Both the position numbers and the translations under genes were made by a program. 34,170 bases of DNA from positions 1-34,170 of the forward strand of contig NZ_CABUCJ010000015.1 in the NCBI RefSeq assembly GCF_902490045.1, read 5' to 3'. Source of the stretch: an uncultured Anaerotruncus sp. (GTDB lineage: Bacteria > Bacillota > Clostridia > Oscillospirales > Ruminococcaceae). Shown here one piece after another: positions 8,092 to 15,886 of this stretch (the first letter of the stretch is position 1; the number at the start of each line of letters is the position of its first letter). Below the pieces are notes generated by a model. It saw only the letters and a list, made by a program, of their open reading frames with translations, was not told the DNA's origin and searched no databases.

Positions 8092-8118
8092 CGCCCGGAG
8101 GGCCCTCCCGGCCGGGCG
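8092..8118 (-). promoter_or_regulatory. GC-rich hairpin between psuK and the binding-protein gene
   Basis: CGCCCGG (8092-8098) pairs with CCGGGCG (8112-8118), and an alternative inner palindrome GGAGGGCCCTCC lies at 8097-8108. A second small hairpin, GCCGGC/GCCGGC (8163-8180), sits just after the psuK stop. No T tract and no convincing internal promoter were seen in this 135-base gap. It may attenuate or process the transcript. Confidence 0.4.
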
Positions 8119-8180
8119 TTTCACACACATAGATGTCGGGCCTCATCGCCCGTCCACGTATGGCCGGCTCCACTGCCGGC

Positions 8181-9299
8181 TCAGAGAAAGTACCTGGTTT
8201 TCGACGCGGTGATCTTCCGTGTTCCCTGCATCACCTCCAGCATATATTGTTCGCTGAGCTCCTCATTGACGACCGGTTCCCCCGCTGTGCAGATGCTGGC
8301 TGCCGCCAGCCCCGCGCAGGCGGATTCCCGAAGGTCCATCCCGCGCATCCGCGCCCACACGAGCGCGGCCATAAAACTGTCCCGCGCGCCCGTCTTGTTG
8401 ACGACCTCCGCCGGATAGCCGGGAAGCCGCCAGGAACCGGTCTCGTCCGCACAGTAGGCTCCCGACGAGAGAGTGATGTAAACATGTCTGACCCCCCGGT
8501 TCAGCAGCTGGCTGGCTGTCTCTGCCACATCAGCCTTTTCATCGGGCTCCCGCCCGAGCAGCAGCTGGACTTCCAGCCGGTCCGCTTTGAGCGTATCGAT
8601 CCGGTCAAGAATTCCGCGCAGCTTGTGCGCCTTGGCGACCGAGATCGTCTCCGCGAAGAGCGGTACGCGGCAGTTGTCCGCCAGAAAGCGAAGGGCGTCC
8701 TCGGTGAGGTTTGTGTCCACCACACAGGTGTGCGCCCGGTTGATAACCCCCATACGCTGTGCGAGCAATGCCGGAGTGAGGTGGTCGTAGATATCCATAC
8801 TTGAGATGCCCACCACCGGATCCCCCCGGTGGTCCACCACCGAAAGATAGGTCGAAGTCGCGGCATTGACGACCGTGATCGCATCCTTGACGTCGATGCC
8901 AAGGTCGCGGCAGTTCTGCCGAAGTTTTTCCGCGTAAAGATCGTCACCGAAGGCGGTCACCAGCTTAACGTCCAGCCCCAGAAGACGCATGCTGTGCGCC
9001 TCGTTTCGCCCCACGCCGCCGGCCGTGTGCTCCACCCTGCCCGGGTTGGAATCGTGCGGCACCACCTCCCCGCTGGCATACCCCGCGATATCCATGTTGA
9101 TACCGCCGACAACTGCCACGTAGGGGCGTTTTTGTACGACATAACCCTTTCCCTGAATCATGCCTTTCTTCATCAGGTTGGAGATATGGACCGAAACGGA
9201 CGACCGGGTGATCCCCGCGCGGTCGGCAAGCTCCTGCTGGGACATCATCGGGTTTTCCTCGATCCAGGAGAGCAGTTCCCGTTCCCTGTCGGTTACCAT
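8181..9299 (-). CDS. psuK: Pseudouridine kinase with N-terminal winged-helix DNA-binding domain
   Basis: A 372-residue fusion. Residues 1-55 form a winged helix-turn-helix (QQELADRAGI, TRSSVSVHISNLMKKG, IQGKGYVV). Residues 60-372 are a PfkB kinase of the YeiC/PsuK branch, shown by GGINMDIAGY (65-74), DSNPGRVEHTAGGVGRN (83-99) and the late TGAxD motif. PsuK converts pseudouridine to its 5'-phosphate, the PsuG substrate. The oddity is that the usual GAGD reads GARD (304-307): the catalytic Asp307 is kept, but the anion-hole glycine is Arg306. It is the first gene after the operon promoter, so it may be both enzyme and autoregulator. AGG-rich RBS CGGAGG lies eight bases before the ATG. HTH-PfkB fusions are annotated in Firmicutes; the dual role is inference. 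Confidence 0.9.
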   Translation of the reverse strand: MVTDRERELLSWIEENPMMSQQELADRAGITRSSVSVHISNLMKKGMIQGKGYVVQKRPYVAVVGGINMDIAGYASGEVVPHDSNPGRVEHTAGGVGRNEAHSMRLLGLDVKLVTAFGDDLYAEKLRQNCRDLGIDVKDAITVVNAATSTYLSVVDHRGDPVVGISSMDIYDHLTPALLAQRMGVINRAHTCVVDTNLTEDALRFLADNCRVPLFAETISVAKAHKLRGILDRIDTLKADRLEVQLLLGREPDEKADVAETASQLLNRGVRHVYITLSSGAYCADETGSWRLPGYPAEVVNKTGARDSFMAALVWARMRGMDLRESACAGLAAASICTAGEPVVNEELSEQYMLEVMQGTRKITASKTRYFL

Positions 9300-9357
9300 C
9301 TGTCCCGCCTCCGATCTAAGCGTTTGATTATTCGCATAACCATTTCCTTATATTTTC

Positions 9358-9386
9358 ATCATAACCAGCACCGTAAAACAAGTCAA
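9358..9386 (-). promoter_or_regulatory. Promoter of the seven-gene pseudouridine/nucleoside operon
   Basis: On the minus strand TTGACT (9386-9381) and TATGAT (9363-9358) are separated by 17 bases. The start of transcription would be near 9351, about 50 bases before psuK. The upstream side is very AT-rich, unlike the rest of the window, and could act as an UP element. Confidence 0.75.
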
Positions 9387-9423
9387 TATTCTTTTCGACA
9401 AAAATGCGATATTATATTTCGTG

Positions 9424-9438
9424 AAATTTACTAAATTT
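9424..9438. promoter_or_regulatory. Perfect palindrome upstream of the psuK promoter, candidate operator
   Basis: AAATTTA and TAAATTT flank a single C, giving a 15-base palindrome centred about 45 bases upstream of the -35 element. A site for the operon's own winged-helix regulator is possible. AT-rich sequence makes such palindromes less rare, so this is tentative. Confidence 0.35.
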
Positions 9439-9531
9439 TTAGGAATTTTTACCATGAATTGTATATTTTAATCCTGGTTTTCCAATTGCCGGCATGCTTT
9501 CCGCCGCTTACCAGCCTAAGCATTGTGCAAA

Positions 9532-9564
9532 AAAACGGCTCCCGCAATATGCGGGAGCCGTTTT
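9532..9564 (-). terminator. Intrinsic terminator of the ferredoxin-like gene
   Basis: AAAACGGCTCCCGC pairs with GCGGGAGCCGTTTT around a 5-base loop. The minus strand continues with further T residues and the stem lies just past the gene's stop. Both sides have T/A tracts, so it may work in both directions. Confidence 0.8.
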
Positions 9565-9575
9565 GCTTTACAGAA

Positions 9576-10277
9576 TCAGGTCTCGTCTACAACCTCGCCC
9601 GAGGTGGAAATGACCGTCACCTGCCAGGGGATCCATTTCCCGCTGGCCTGCAGGGCCCGCCGGACGGCATTTTCGATCCCGCCGCAGCAGGGCACCTCCA
9701 TACGCACCACATGGACGCTTTTGACGTCGTTTTCGCGGAGGATTTCCGTCAGCTTGACGGCGTAGTCCCCCTCGTCGAGCTTGGGACAGCCGACAAGCGC
9801 CACGCGGTTTTTCAGAAACCGCCGGTGAAAATCCCCGTGGGCAAAGGCGGTGCAATCGGCCGCGACGAGCAGGTGTGCGCCGTCAAAACAGGGCGCGTTC
9901 ACCGGAACCAGCTTCAGCTGCACCGGCCACTGGCGCAGCTCGCTTGCCGTTTTCGCTTCGGGCACGGGCGTCTCCCGCCGGGGCCGCTCGATCGTTTTGA
10001 CCTGACTGCCCGGGCAACCACAGGGCAGCGGCTTCTCCGCCTTCGCGGCGAGCACCGCCGCATGGTCGTAGGCGGACGCTTCCCGCTCCTCAAAGGAGAT
10101 CGCACCCGTCGGACAGGCGGGCAGGCAGTCCCCGAGACCGTCGCAGTAGTCCTCCCGCAGGAGCTTCGCCTTCCCGTCCGCCATGCCGATCGCGCCCTCG
10201 TGGCAGGCGTCCGCGCACAGCCCGCAGCCGTTGCATTTCTCTTCGTCAATCGTGATGATTCTGCGTTTCACTTCCAT
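9576..10277 (-). CDS. Ferredoxin-like 4Fe-4S protein
   Basis: A cytoplasmic iron-sulfur protein of about 233 residues, likely an electron carrier; its redox partner is not identifiable here. The first cluster motif is complete (CNGCGLCADAC). The second is CDGLGDCLPACP, in which the position of the usual second cysteine is leucine, leaving three canonical ligands; I recall this CDGLG form as common in this clostridial family. Further cysteines follow: CGCPG, NAPCFDG, VGCPKLD (then DEGDY) and EVPCCGG, which may bind another metal or cluster. Start choice is open: the ATG at 10280 abuts GGGAGG, the ATG at 10277 has a 3-base gap, and the GTG at 10271 has the best spacing (9 bases). It is a single gene divergent from rhaB and ends at a strong terminator. 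Confidence 0.85.
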   Translation of the reverse strand: MEVKRRIITIDEEKCNGCGLCADACHEGAIGMADGKAKLLREDYCDGLGDCLPACPTGAISFEEREASAYDHAAVLAAKAEKPLPCGCPGSQVKTIERPRRETPVPEAKTASELRQWPVQLKLVPVNAPCFDGAHLLVAADCTAFAHGDFHRRFLKNRVALVGCPKLDEGDYAVKLTEILRENDVKSVHVVRMEVPCCGGIENAVRRALQASGKWIPWQVTVISTSGEVVDET

Positions 10278-10322
10278 CATCCTCCCTTTCTGTCCTCAGG
10301 ATAACGGATTTTGGGGAGGAAG

Positions 10323-10342
10323 TCTGTTGTTTTTCCAACAGA
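10323..10342. promoter_or_regulatory. Inverted repeat in the ferredoxin/rhaB intergenic region
   Basis: TCTGTTG and CAACAGA are separated by six bases. The core GTTGTTTTTCCAAC is nearly repeated at 18124-18136 in front of the second binding-protein gene. A second palindrome, TTTTCGAAAA, lies at 10361-10370 just upstream of the rhaB promoter. These are candidate operator sites for a sugar regulator. Confidence 0.4.
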
Positions 10343-10378
10343 TTGAAAAAAGGACGCATTTTTTCGAAAACCACGACC

Positions 10379-10407
10379 TTACCCCGCCCATAGGCAGCCG
10401 GTATAAT
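10379..10407 (+). promoter_or_regulatory. Promoter of rhaBA
   Basis: A perfect TATAAT (10402-10407) is preceded at 17 bases by TTACCC (10379-10384), a poor -35. A weak -35 fits an activator-dependent promoter, as expected for AraC-type control. The predicted leader is short, about 27 bases. Confidence 0.55.
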
Positions 10408-10440
10408 GAAAATGAGAATCCACATCAAAGGAGGGCGCCT

Positions 10441-11853
10441 ATGACAAGCTATTACGCTGCCGTGGATATCGGCGCTTCGAGCGGCCGGCTGATTCTGGGC
10501 TGGCTCGAGGACGGAAAGCTCCGCCTGCGGGAGGTCCACCGGTTCCAGAACCGGCTCGTCAAGACCGGCGGACATCTCTGCTGGGAGATCGACCGACTCT
10601 TTTCCGAAATCGTGGCGGGCCTCAAACGGTGCGGAGAACTCGGGATGCCGCCGCAGAGCGTCGGCGTCGACACCTGGGGCGTCGACTACGTGCTGCTCGA
10701 CGGCGATGGGAACCGCCTTGGCGACGCGGTCGCCTACCGCGACGGACGCACCGCCGGGATGGATGCGGAAATCGCGAAGCTGATTTCCCCGGAAGAGCTT
10801 TACGCGCGCACCGGTATTCAAAAACAGTCCTTCAACACGATCTACCAGCTCGCCGCGCTCAAAAGGGAGCATCCGGAACAGCTGGAAAGGGCGTCGCGGC
10901 TTCTGATGGTGCCCGACTACTTTCACTACCTGCTCTCGGGCGCGATGAAAAACGAGTACACCAACGCGACCACCTCCCAGCTCGTAAACATCGGTTCGCG
11001 CGACTGGGACTGGGAGCTGCTCGACCTGATCGGCATCCCCCGGCGGCTGTTCGAGCCGGTGTCGGCGCCGGGGACATCCGCCGGGCGGCTGCGTCCGGAA
11101 ATCCGCGCGCAGGCGGGCTTCGACTGCGAGGTCGTCCTGCCCGCCACCCACGACACCGCCTCCGCGGTCATGTCGGTCCCCTGCCCGGACGGCGACGCGA
11201 TCTACCTGAGCTCGGGCACCTGGTCGCTGATCGGGGTAGAACGCGCGGCGCCCGACTGTACGGAAAAGAGCCGCAGAAAAAACTTTACCAACGAGGGCGG
11301 CTACGATCACCGCTATCGCTACCTCAAAAACATCATGGGCCTCTGGATGATCCAATCGGTCAAACGGGAGCTCGGCGGCAAATACACCTTCGACGACCTT
11401 TGCGACATGGCGATCGCCGCCGACCGCTTCACCGGCCGGGTGGATGTGAACGCCCCCGAATTCCTCGCGCCCGACTCGATGATCGCCGCGGTGCGGGAGG
11501 TCTGCCGCAAAAGCGGCCAGCCCGTCCCGAACGACCCGGGCGAGCTGATGAACTGCATCTATCACAGCCTGGCCAAAGGCTACGGCGAGGCGGTGCGGGA
11601 GATCGAGACGCTCACCGGGCGCGCCTATGAGGATTTGTACATCGTCGGCGGCGGCACCAAGGACGACTACCTCAACCGCCTGACCCGCCGGTACACCGGC
11701 AAGCGGGTGCACACCGGGCCGACCGAGGCGACCGTCGTCGGCAACCTGCTCGCGCAGATGCTCCGGGACGGCGTGTTCGCCTCCCTCTCCGAGGCGCGCC
11801 GCGCCGTCGCGGATTCATTCGACATCATGGAAGTGAGGAATTATAATGAGTAA
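10441..11853 (+). CDS. rhaB: Rhamnulokinase
   Basis: A 470-residue FGGY/RhaB kinase that phosphorylates L-rhamnulose to rhamnulose 1-phosphate with ATP in the cytoplasm. Seen: the N-terminal phosphate loop AAVDIGASSGR, GVDTWGVDYVLLD, ATHDTASAV with the expected catalytic Asp238 (Asp237 in E. coli), LSSGTWSLIG, and the C-terminal ATP site IVGGGTKDDYLNRL. The ATG at 10441 has AAAGGAGG six bases upstream; upstream in-frame codons to 10183 run through the ferredoxin gene and promoter and are not used. It overlaps rhaA by eight bases, so the two are translationally coupled. Confidence 0.95.
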   Translation: MTSYYAAVDIGASSGRLILGWLEDGKLRLREVHRFQNRLVKTGGHLCWEIDRLFSEIVAGLKRCGELGMPPQSVGVDTWGVDYVLLDGDGNRLGDAVAYRDGRTAGMDAEIAKLISPEELYARTGIQKQSFNTIYQLAALKREHPEQLERASRLLMVPDYFHYLLSGAMKNEYTNATTSQLVNIGSRDWDWELLDLIGIPRRLFEPVSAPGTSAGRLRPEIRAQAGFDCEVVLPATHDTASAVMSVPCPDGDAIYLSSGTWSLIGVERAAPDCTEKSRRKNFTNEGGYDHRYRYLKNIMGLWMIQSVKRELGGKYTFDDLCDMAIAADRFTGRVDVNAPEFLAPDSMIAAVREVCRKSGQPVPNDPGELMNCIYHSLAKGYGEAVREIETLTGRAYEDLYIVGGGTKDDYLNRLTRRYTGKRVHTGPTEATVVGNLLAQMLRDGVFASLSEARRAVADSFDIMEVRNYNE

Positions 11854-13090
11854 CCGTTATCAGGAGGCCAAGGAACGCTACGCAAAACTCGGCGTTGACA
11901 CCGAAGAGGCGATCCGCAGACTGCAAAACGTCTCGCTCTCGATGCACTGCTGGCAGGGGGACGACGTGCGCGGCTTTGAGGACGCCGAGCTCACGGGCGG
12001 CATCCAGACGACCGGCAACTATCCGGGCCGTGCGCGCACCCCCGAAGAGCTGATGGCCGACATCGACGAGGCGCTGCGCCTCATTCCCGGCACCCACCGC
12101 GTCAACCTGCACGCGAGCTACGCGCTGACCGGCGGCAGGCACGTTCCCAAGAACGAGCTTCTGCCGGAGCACTTCGCGGGCTGGGTGGAGTTCGCCCGCC
12201 GGCGTGGGCTGGGCCTCGACTTCAACCCCACCCTCTTCTCCGACGGGATGGTCGTCGACAACCTGACCCTCTCGAGCCCCGACGGGGCGGTCCGCCGCTT
12301 CTGGATCGACCACTGCAAGGCCTGCCGCCGCATCGGCGAATACTTCGGCCGCGAGCTCGGCACCACCTGCCTCGTGAACATCTGGATTCCCGACGGCTTC
12401 AAGGACGTCCCCGCCGACCGGCTGGGGCCCCGCCGCCGCCTCAAGGAGGCGCTCGACGAAATCTACTCCGAAAAGCTCGATCCCCGGTACATCGCCGACT
12501 CGGTCGAAAGCAAGGTGTTCGGCATCGGCGTGGAGAGCTGCACGGTCGGCTCCCACGAGTTCTATATGAATTACGCGGCCAAGAACGGCGTGCTCTGCCT
12601 GCTCGACAACGGCCACTTCCACCCCACCGAGATGGTCTCGGATAAGCTCCCGTCGATGCTCCTCTTCTTCGATAAGGTCGCGCTGCACGTGACCCGCCCC
12701 GTCCGCTGGGACAGCGACCACGTCGTCCTCTTCGACGACGAGCTGCGGGAGATCGCCAAGGAGATCGTCCGCTGCGACGCGCTCGACCGGGTGATGATCG
12801 GGCTCGACTACTTCGACGCGAGCATCAACCGCATCTCCGCCTGGGTGGTCGGGATGCGCAACATGCAGAAGGCCCTGCTCTGCGCGCTGCTGACCCCCCA
12901 CGGGATGATGCGCGGCCTGCAGGACGCCTCCGACTACACCCGGCTGATGATGCTCAGCGAGGAGCTCAAGTTCTACCCCTACGCGGACGTGTGGGCGGAG
13001 TTCTGCGAACGCTGCGGCGCGGCCGCCGACGAGGGCTGGTTCTCCGAAATCTCCCGCTATGAAAAGGACGTCCTCCAGGGCCGCAACTGA
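11846..13090 (+). CDS. rhaA: L-rhamnose isomerase
   Basis: A 414-residue TIM-barrel enzyme converting L-rhamnose to L-rhamnulose, close to the usual length of about 419. Recognisable segments are LSMHCWQGDDVRGFE, GGIQTTGNYPG, HRVNLHASYA, VNIWIPDG, LLDNGHFHPTE with metal-binding residues, and RPVRWDSDHVVLFDDEL. The start ATG lies inside the end of rhaB, with GTGAGG about seven bases upstream. The cluster order is kinase then isomerase; the aldolase gene that would complete the pathway is not in the window. A bidirectional terminator follows. Confidence 0.96.
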   Translation: MSNRYQEAKERYAKLGVDTEEAIRRLQNVSLSMHCWQGDDVRGFEDAELTGGIQTTGNYPGRARTPEELMADIDEALRLIPGTHRVNLHASYALTGGRHVPKNELLPEHFAGWVEFARRRGLGLDFNPTLFSDGMVVDNLTLSSPDGAVRRFWIDHCKACRRIGEYFGRELGTTCLVNIWIPDGFKDVPADRLGPRRRLKEALDEIYSEKLDPRYIADSVESKVFGIGVESCTVGSHEFYMNYAAKNGVLCLLDNGHFHPTEMVSDKLPSMLLFFDKVALHVTRPVRWDSDHVVLFDDELREIAKEIVRCDALDRVMIGLDYFDASINRISAWVVGMRNMQKALLCALLTPHGMMRGLQDASDYTRLMMLSEELKFYPYADVWAEFCERCGAAADEGWFSEISRYEKDVLQGRN

Positions 13091-13127
13091 CTGACGGTTT
13101 CCCACCATCTTTTTTCCTCCAAATAAA

Positions 13128-13161
13128 GCGAACGGGGAATCCGCATGGATTCCCCGTTCGC
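13128..13161. terminator. Bidirectional terminator between rhaA and the AraC regulator
   Basis: A perfect 15-bp stem, GCGAACGGGGAATCC and its complement, has a GCAT loop. The minus-strand side is followed by TTTATTT, the plus side only by CTTCTCC. It lies between convergent genes. Confidence 0.75.
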
Positions 13162-13189
13162 CGCTTCTCCGCTTCCCAATTCCATTCTC

Positions 13190-14173
13190 TCAGACCCGCA
13201 GGCGCTCGCCCCGGCTGTGCCCGGCGCGGTATTCCCGCGGGCTGATCTGGTATTTCTCCCGGAAGAGCCGGTAGAAATAACTGCTGTTCTCATACCCCAC
13301 CGCGTAGACGATGTCGCTGACCGGCAGGGTGGTGTCGCAGAGCAGCTCAAGCGCCACCTGGAACCGCTTGCGCTGCTGCATGTCCTTGAAGGTCGCGCCG
13401 AACGTCTGCTTGATGAACCGGCTGAGTCCCGACGGCGATTGGTTGAGCATATCCGCCAGCCCCGCGAGGGTGCCGCCGCGGTAGTGCTCCTCGATATACT
13501 TCATCACCATCGCGGCGATCATGTTTTCATACTGGTTTTCCTCGCTCTCCTCGATGCGGTCGGCAAAGTTTAAGAGCTGGAGGAAGAGCAGCCCCATCGT
13601 CGTCTGGTTGATCTCCCGCTCGTTGCCCTGATGGTGGACGAGCGCGTAAACCATGTTTTCCACGAGGTTCTGCACGGGCAGCACCCCCGCCACCTTGAAA
13701 TGCAGGTACTTGCCGCTGCAGGAGGACTGCCGCAGCACCCCCAGCAGGAACCGCGTGAGCACGTTTTCCCCGCTGATCATCCGGAAGGCGGTGTCGAAGA
13801 ACTCGGGCAGCACGATAAAGTTGACCCCGATGTCCCCCTCCCCGGTCGGGAGGATTTCATGGTAGGCGTGCTGGTTGAGGAAGAGCAGGTCCCCCTTCCC
13901 GAGCACGACCTCCTTCTGCCCGTCGATGATGTGGGTCGTGCCGCCCTCGCACATGTACATGATCTCGATGTAATTGTGCTTGTGGCGCGGAAAGCCGGTG
14001 AAGCGGGTGTGGGTGCGCACCCGGATCAGCTCCCCGTTCGCCAGCATCCGGCCGCTCTCGACCGTGAAGCCGGCGCTCCCGGTGTAGAGCGCACGGTCGA
14101 TGCCCGTGCCGTCGAGGATCTTTTTTTCCTCCGGCGTGATCTCGCGCAGCAGCCGTAGCAGCTCCGCGTCCAT
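13190..14173 (-). CDS. AraC-family transcriptional regulator with cupin sensor domain
   Basis: A 327-residue cytoplasmic regulator. The first half is a cupin-like ligand-binding domain (HTRFTGFPRHKHNYIEI split over its strands, ending with FLNQHAYHE), and the last about 100 residues are the double helix-turn-helix: GGTLAGLADMLNQSPSGLSRFI and VGYENSSYFYRLFREKYQISPREYR parts. I chose the ATG at 14173, preceded by AAGGAGG seven bases upstream. It lies 20 bases behind the response regulator, so the two are probably cotranscribed, and it faces rhaA tail to tail. By neighbourhood it is a candidate activator of rhaBA or the sugar importer; the ligand is unknown. Confidence 0.9.
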   Translation of the reverse strand: MDAELLRLLREITPEEKKILDGTGIDRALYTGSAGFTVESGRMLANGELIRVRTHTRFTGFPRHKHNYIEIMYMCEGGTTHIIDGQKEVVLGKGDLLFLNQHAYHEILPTGEGDIGVNFIVLPEFFDTAFRMISGENVLTRFLLGVLRQSSCSGKYLHFKVAGVLPVQNLVENMVYALVHHQGNEREINQTTMGLLFLQLLNFADRIEESEENQYENMIAAMVMKYIEEHYRGGTLAGLADMLNQSPSGLSRFIKQTFGATFKDMQQRKRFQVALELLCDTTLPVSDIVYAVGYENSSYFYRLFREKYQISPREYRAGHSRGERLRV

Positions 14174-14193
14174 CCGACCCCCTCCTTTCCGCG

Positions 14194-15708
14194 TCAGCCG
14201 TCCTCCCGCGTGTCCCGGCCGGGGTATTCGGTCGGCCACATGCCCGTCTCCTTTTTAAAGATGCGGGAGAAATAGTACTGGTTCGCATAGCCCACCGTCT
14301 GCGCGATCTCCCGGATCAGCATGTCCGGGTGAGCCTTCATCAGCCGAATGGCCATCTCCACCCGGTATTTCGTCAAAAACTCCGACGGGGTCACGCCCCG
14401 GTGCCTGCGGAAAATTTTGCTGATGTAGTTGGGCACGAAGCCGAATTTGTTGGCGAGCATCTCGTTGGAGATCGGCTTTTCGTAGTTGTCGATCAGGTAC
14501 TGCTCCATCTCCGCGACAACCGCCTCTTGGCTCTTCCTGGCCTCGCCGCCGCTCTGGCGCATCCCGAGAAGGATCTCCGACACCCGTTCGCCGAGGGACG
14601 CGAAGTCCATGCTCCCGAGCACCGCCTCGCCGAGGCGCGTCTTGACGTCGAGATAGCTCTCCGAGTTGTCCCCGATCCGGCTGTCCCCGATGATCGTCTC
14701 GAGCAGGCGCATGAAGTCGAACTGCGTCTGTTCCTCCCGCTCGGACACGGCGAGCATCTCGGCGACAGCGGCGGAAAGCTGCTCCGCGCTGCCCGCACAG
14801 ATCGCCTCCACCACCCGGTTGACCGGAAAGCTCGAAAGGGGGATCGCCTTGCCCGGGCGCCTGGCGCCGCCCGGCGCGTCCCACAGAAGCTGGGAGGCGC
14901 ACAGCCGGATTTCCCGGTAGAGCAGGGTGCGCAGGTCGCTGATCGTCTGCGCCACCTCGGAGATCGGCACCGGCTCCGCGCGCGCGGCGATGGTGATCGG
15001 CAGCGGTGTCATCCCGGTCAGCTTCCGGTAGAGGGCCTCGACCGCGCCGCGCGCCGAATCGGGGCTGTGCGTCTCGATCACGACGATCCGCTCGGTCTTG
15101 GACTTCCCCGGGAAGGGCAGCACGCTGTCCTGCTCGGGCACGATCGAGCGGAGCAGCTCCTCGAGCTGCACCCCGCGCCAGAACTTCCGCCCGGGCGCGC
15201 CGAGGTCGTCGGAGGTCAGCGGCATCGCGCCCGCGTTCACGAGCAGGGTCACGCAGTCGGCCTGCGCGGCGGACGCCTCACCGTTGCCCTCGATCAGGCC
15301 GGAGAGCTGGTCGCGCTTTTTGAGGTAGGCCCTGTTGCGGCAGAGGATTTCCAGCTTGCCGAGCAGGGCGGACATTTTTTCAAACGAGACCGGCTTGAGC
15401 AGGTAGTCGAACGCCTGGAAGCGCACCGCCTTCTGCGCGTACTCAAACTCCTGGTAGCCGCTGAGCAGCACGGTGACAACCTCCGGATAGTCCCTCTGGA
15501 TGTTTTCCAGCAACTCGAGCCCGTCCATGACGGGCATGCGGATGTCGGTGAACACCACGTCCACCTCCCCGCGCCCGAGGCGTTCGAGCGCCGCCCTGCC
15601 GTTGATCTCGGTCCCGACCACCTGAAACGCGTCCGAATAGCGGTAGATCAGCTGTTTGACCGCGCGTGCGATCGGCGGCTCGTCTTCGACGATCAGTACC
15701 TTTATCAT
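14194..15708 (-). CDS. YesN-type response regulator with AraC-like output domain
   Basis: A 504-residue protein. An N-terminal receiver domain (LIVEDEPPIARA; phosphoacceptor Asp55 in VVFTDIRMPVMDG; conserved Lys in LLKPVSF) is followed by a variable middle region of about 270 residues. The C-terminus is an AraC-type DNA-binding domain (ISNEMLANKFGFVPNYISKIF, VGYANQYYFSRIFKKETG split across two helices). Such regulators pair with YesM-type kinases and usually control carbohydrate uptake genes. The only YesM-type kinase here is at 21.9-23.6 kb, on the other side of the importer. The ATG at 15708 has GGAGG seven bases upstream. It is divergent from the binding lipoprotein at 15887. Confidence 0.93.
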   Translation of the reverse strand: MIKVLIVEDEPPIARAVKQLIYRYSDAFQVVGTEINGRAALERLGRGEVDVVFTDIRMPVMDGLELLENIQRDYPEVVTVLLSGYQEFEYAQKAVRFQAFDYLLKPVSFEKMSALLGKLEILCRNRAYLKKRDQLSGLIEGNGEASAAQADCVTLLVNAGAMPLTSDDLGAPGRKFWRGVQLEELLRSIVPEQDSVLPFPGKSKTERIVVIETHSPDSARGAVEALYRKLTGMTPLPITIAARAEPVPISEVAQTISDLRTLLYREIRLCASQLLWDAPGGARRPGKAIPLSSFPVNRVVEAICAGSAEQLSAAVAEMLAVSEREEQTQFDFMRLLETIIGDSRIGDNSESYLDVKTRLGEAVLGSMDFASLGERVSEILLGMRQSGGEARKSQEAVVAEMEQYLIDNYEKPISNEMLANKFGFVPNYISKIFRRHRGVTPSEFLTKYRVEMAIRLMKAHPDMLIREIAQTVGYANQYYFSRIFKKETGMWPTEYPGRDTREDG

Positions 15709-15753
15709 GTCCAGTCCTCCGTCCCTGCTGTCCGGGCGCGTCCTCTGCTTCCC

Positions 15754-15782
15754 ATTATATGGCTCCCGCCCCGGGAAAGCAA
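15754..15782 (-). promoter_or_regulatory. Promoter of the response regulator/AraC operon
   Basis: On the minus strand TTGCTT (15782-15777), a 17-base spacer and a perfect TATAAT (15759-15754) lie about 45 bases before the ATG. Confidence 0.7.
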
Positions 15783-15797
15783 CCTTCCGCCCGCTTG

Positions 15798-15826
15798 TTG
15801 CATCCGCTCTGCGCAAAAGCTATAAT
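15798..15826 (+). promoter_or_regulatory. Promoter of the stand-alone binding lipoprotein
   Basis: TTGCAT (15798-15803), 17 bases, TATAAT (15821-15826). Its -35 lies only 15 bases from the -35 of the divergent regulator promoter, so a single bound protein could affect both. Confidence 0.72.
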
Positions 15827-15886
15827 AATACCAGAAAATGAAAGTCAGCCCGATCACCCACCGACATTGTTAAGGGGGATTTATCA

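Noticed and set aside
10183..10440. N-terminal extension of rhaB
   Set aside because: It crosses the rhaB promoter and the ferredoxin gene start. The ATG at 10441 has a consensus ribosome-binding site and gives the usual rhamnulokinase N-terminus.
10246..11712. Long minus-strand frame across rhaB, and a similar one at 11825-13108 across rhaA
   Set aside because: Both lack recognisable motifs and lie opposite well-conserved enzymes.
14329..15825. A 498-codon plus-strand frame opposite the response regulator
   Set aside because: Receiver and AraC motifs are on the minus strand; the plus frame is His/Asp/Arg-rich noise.
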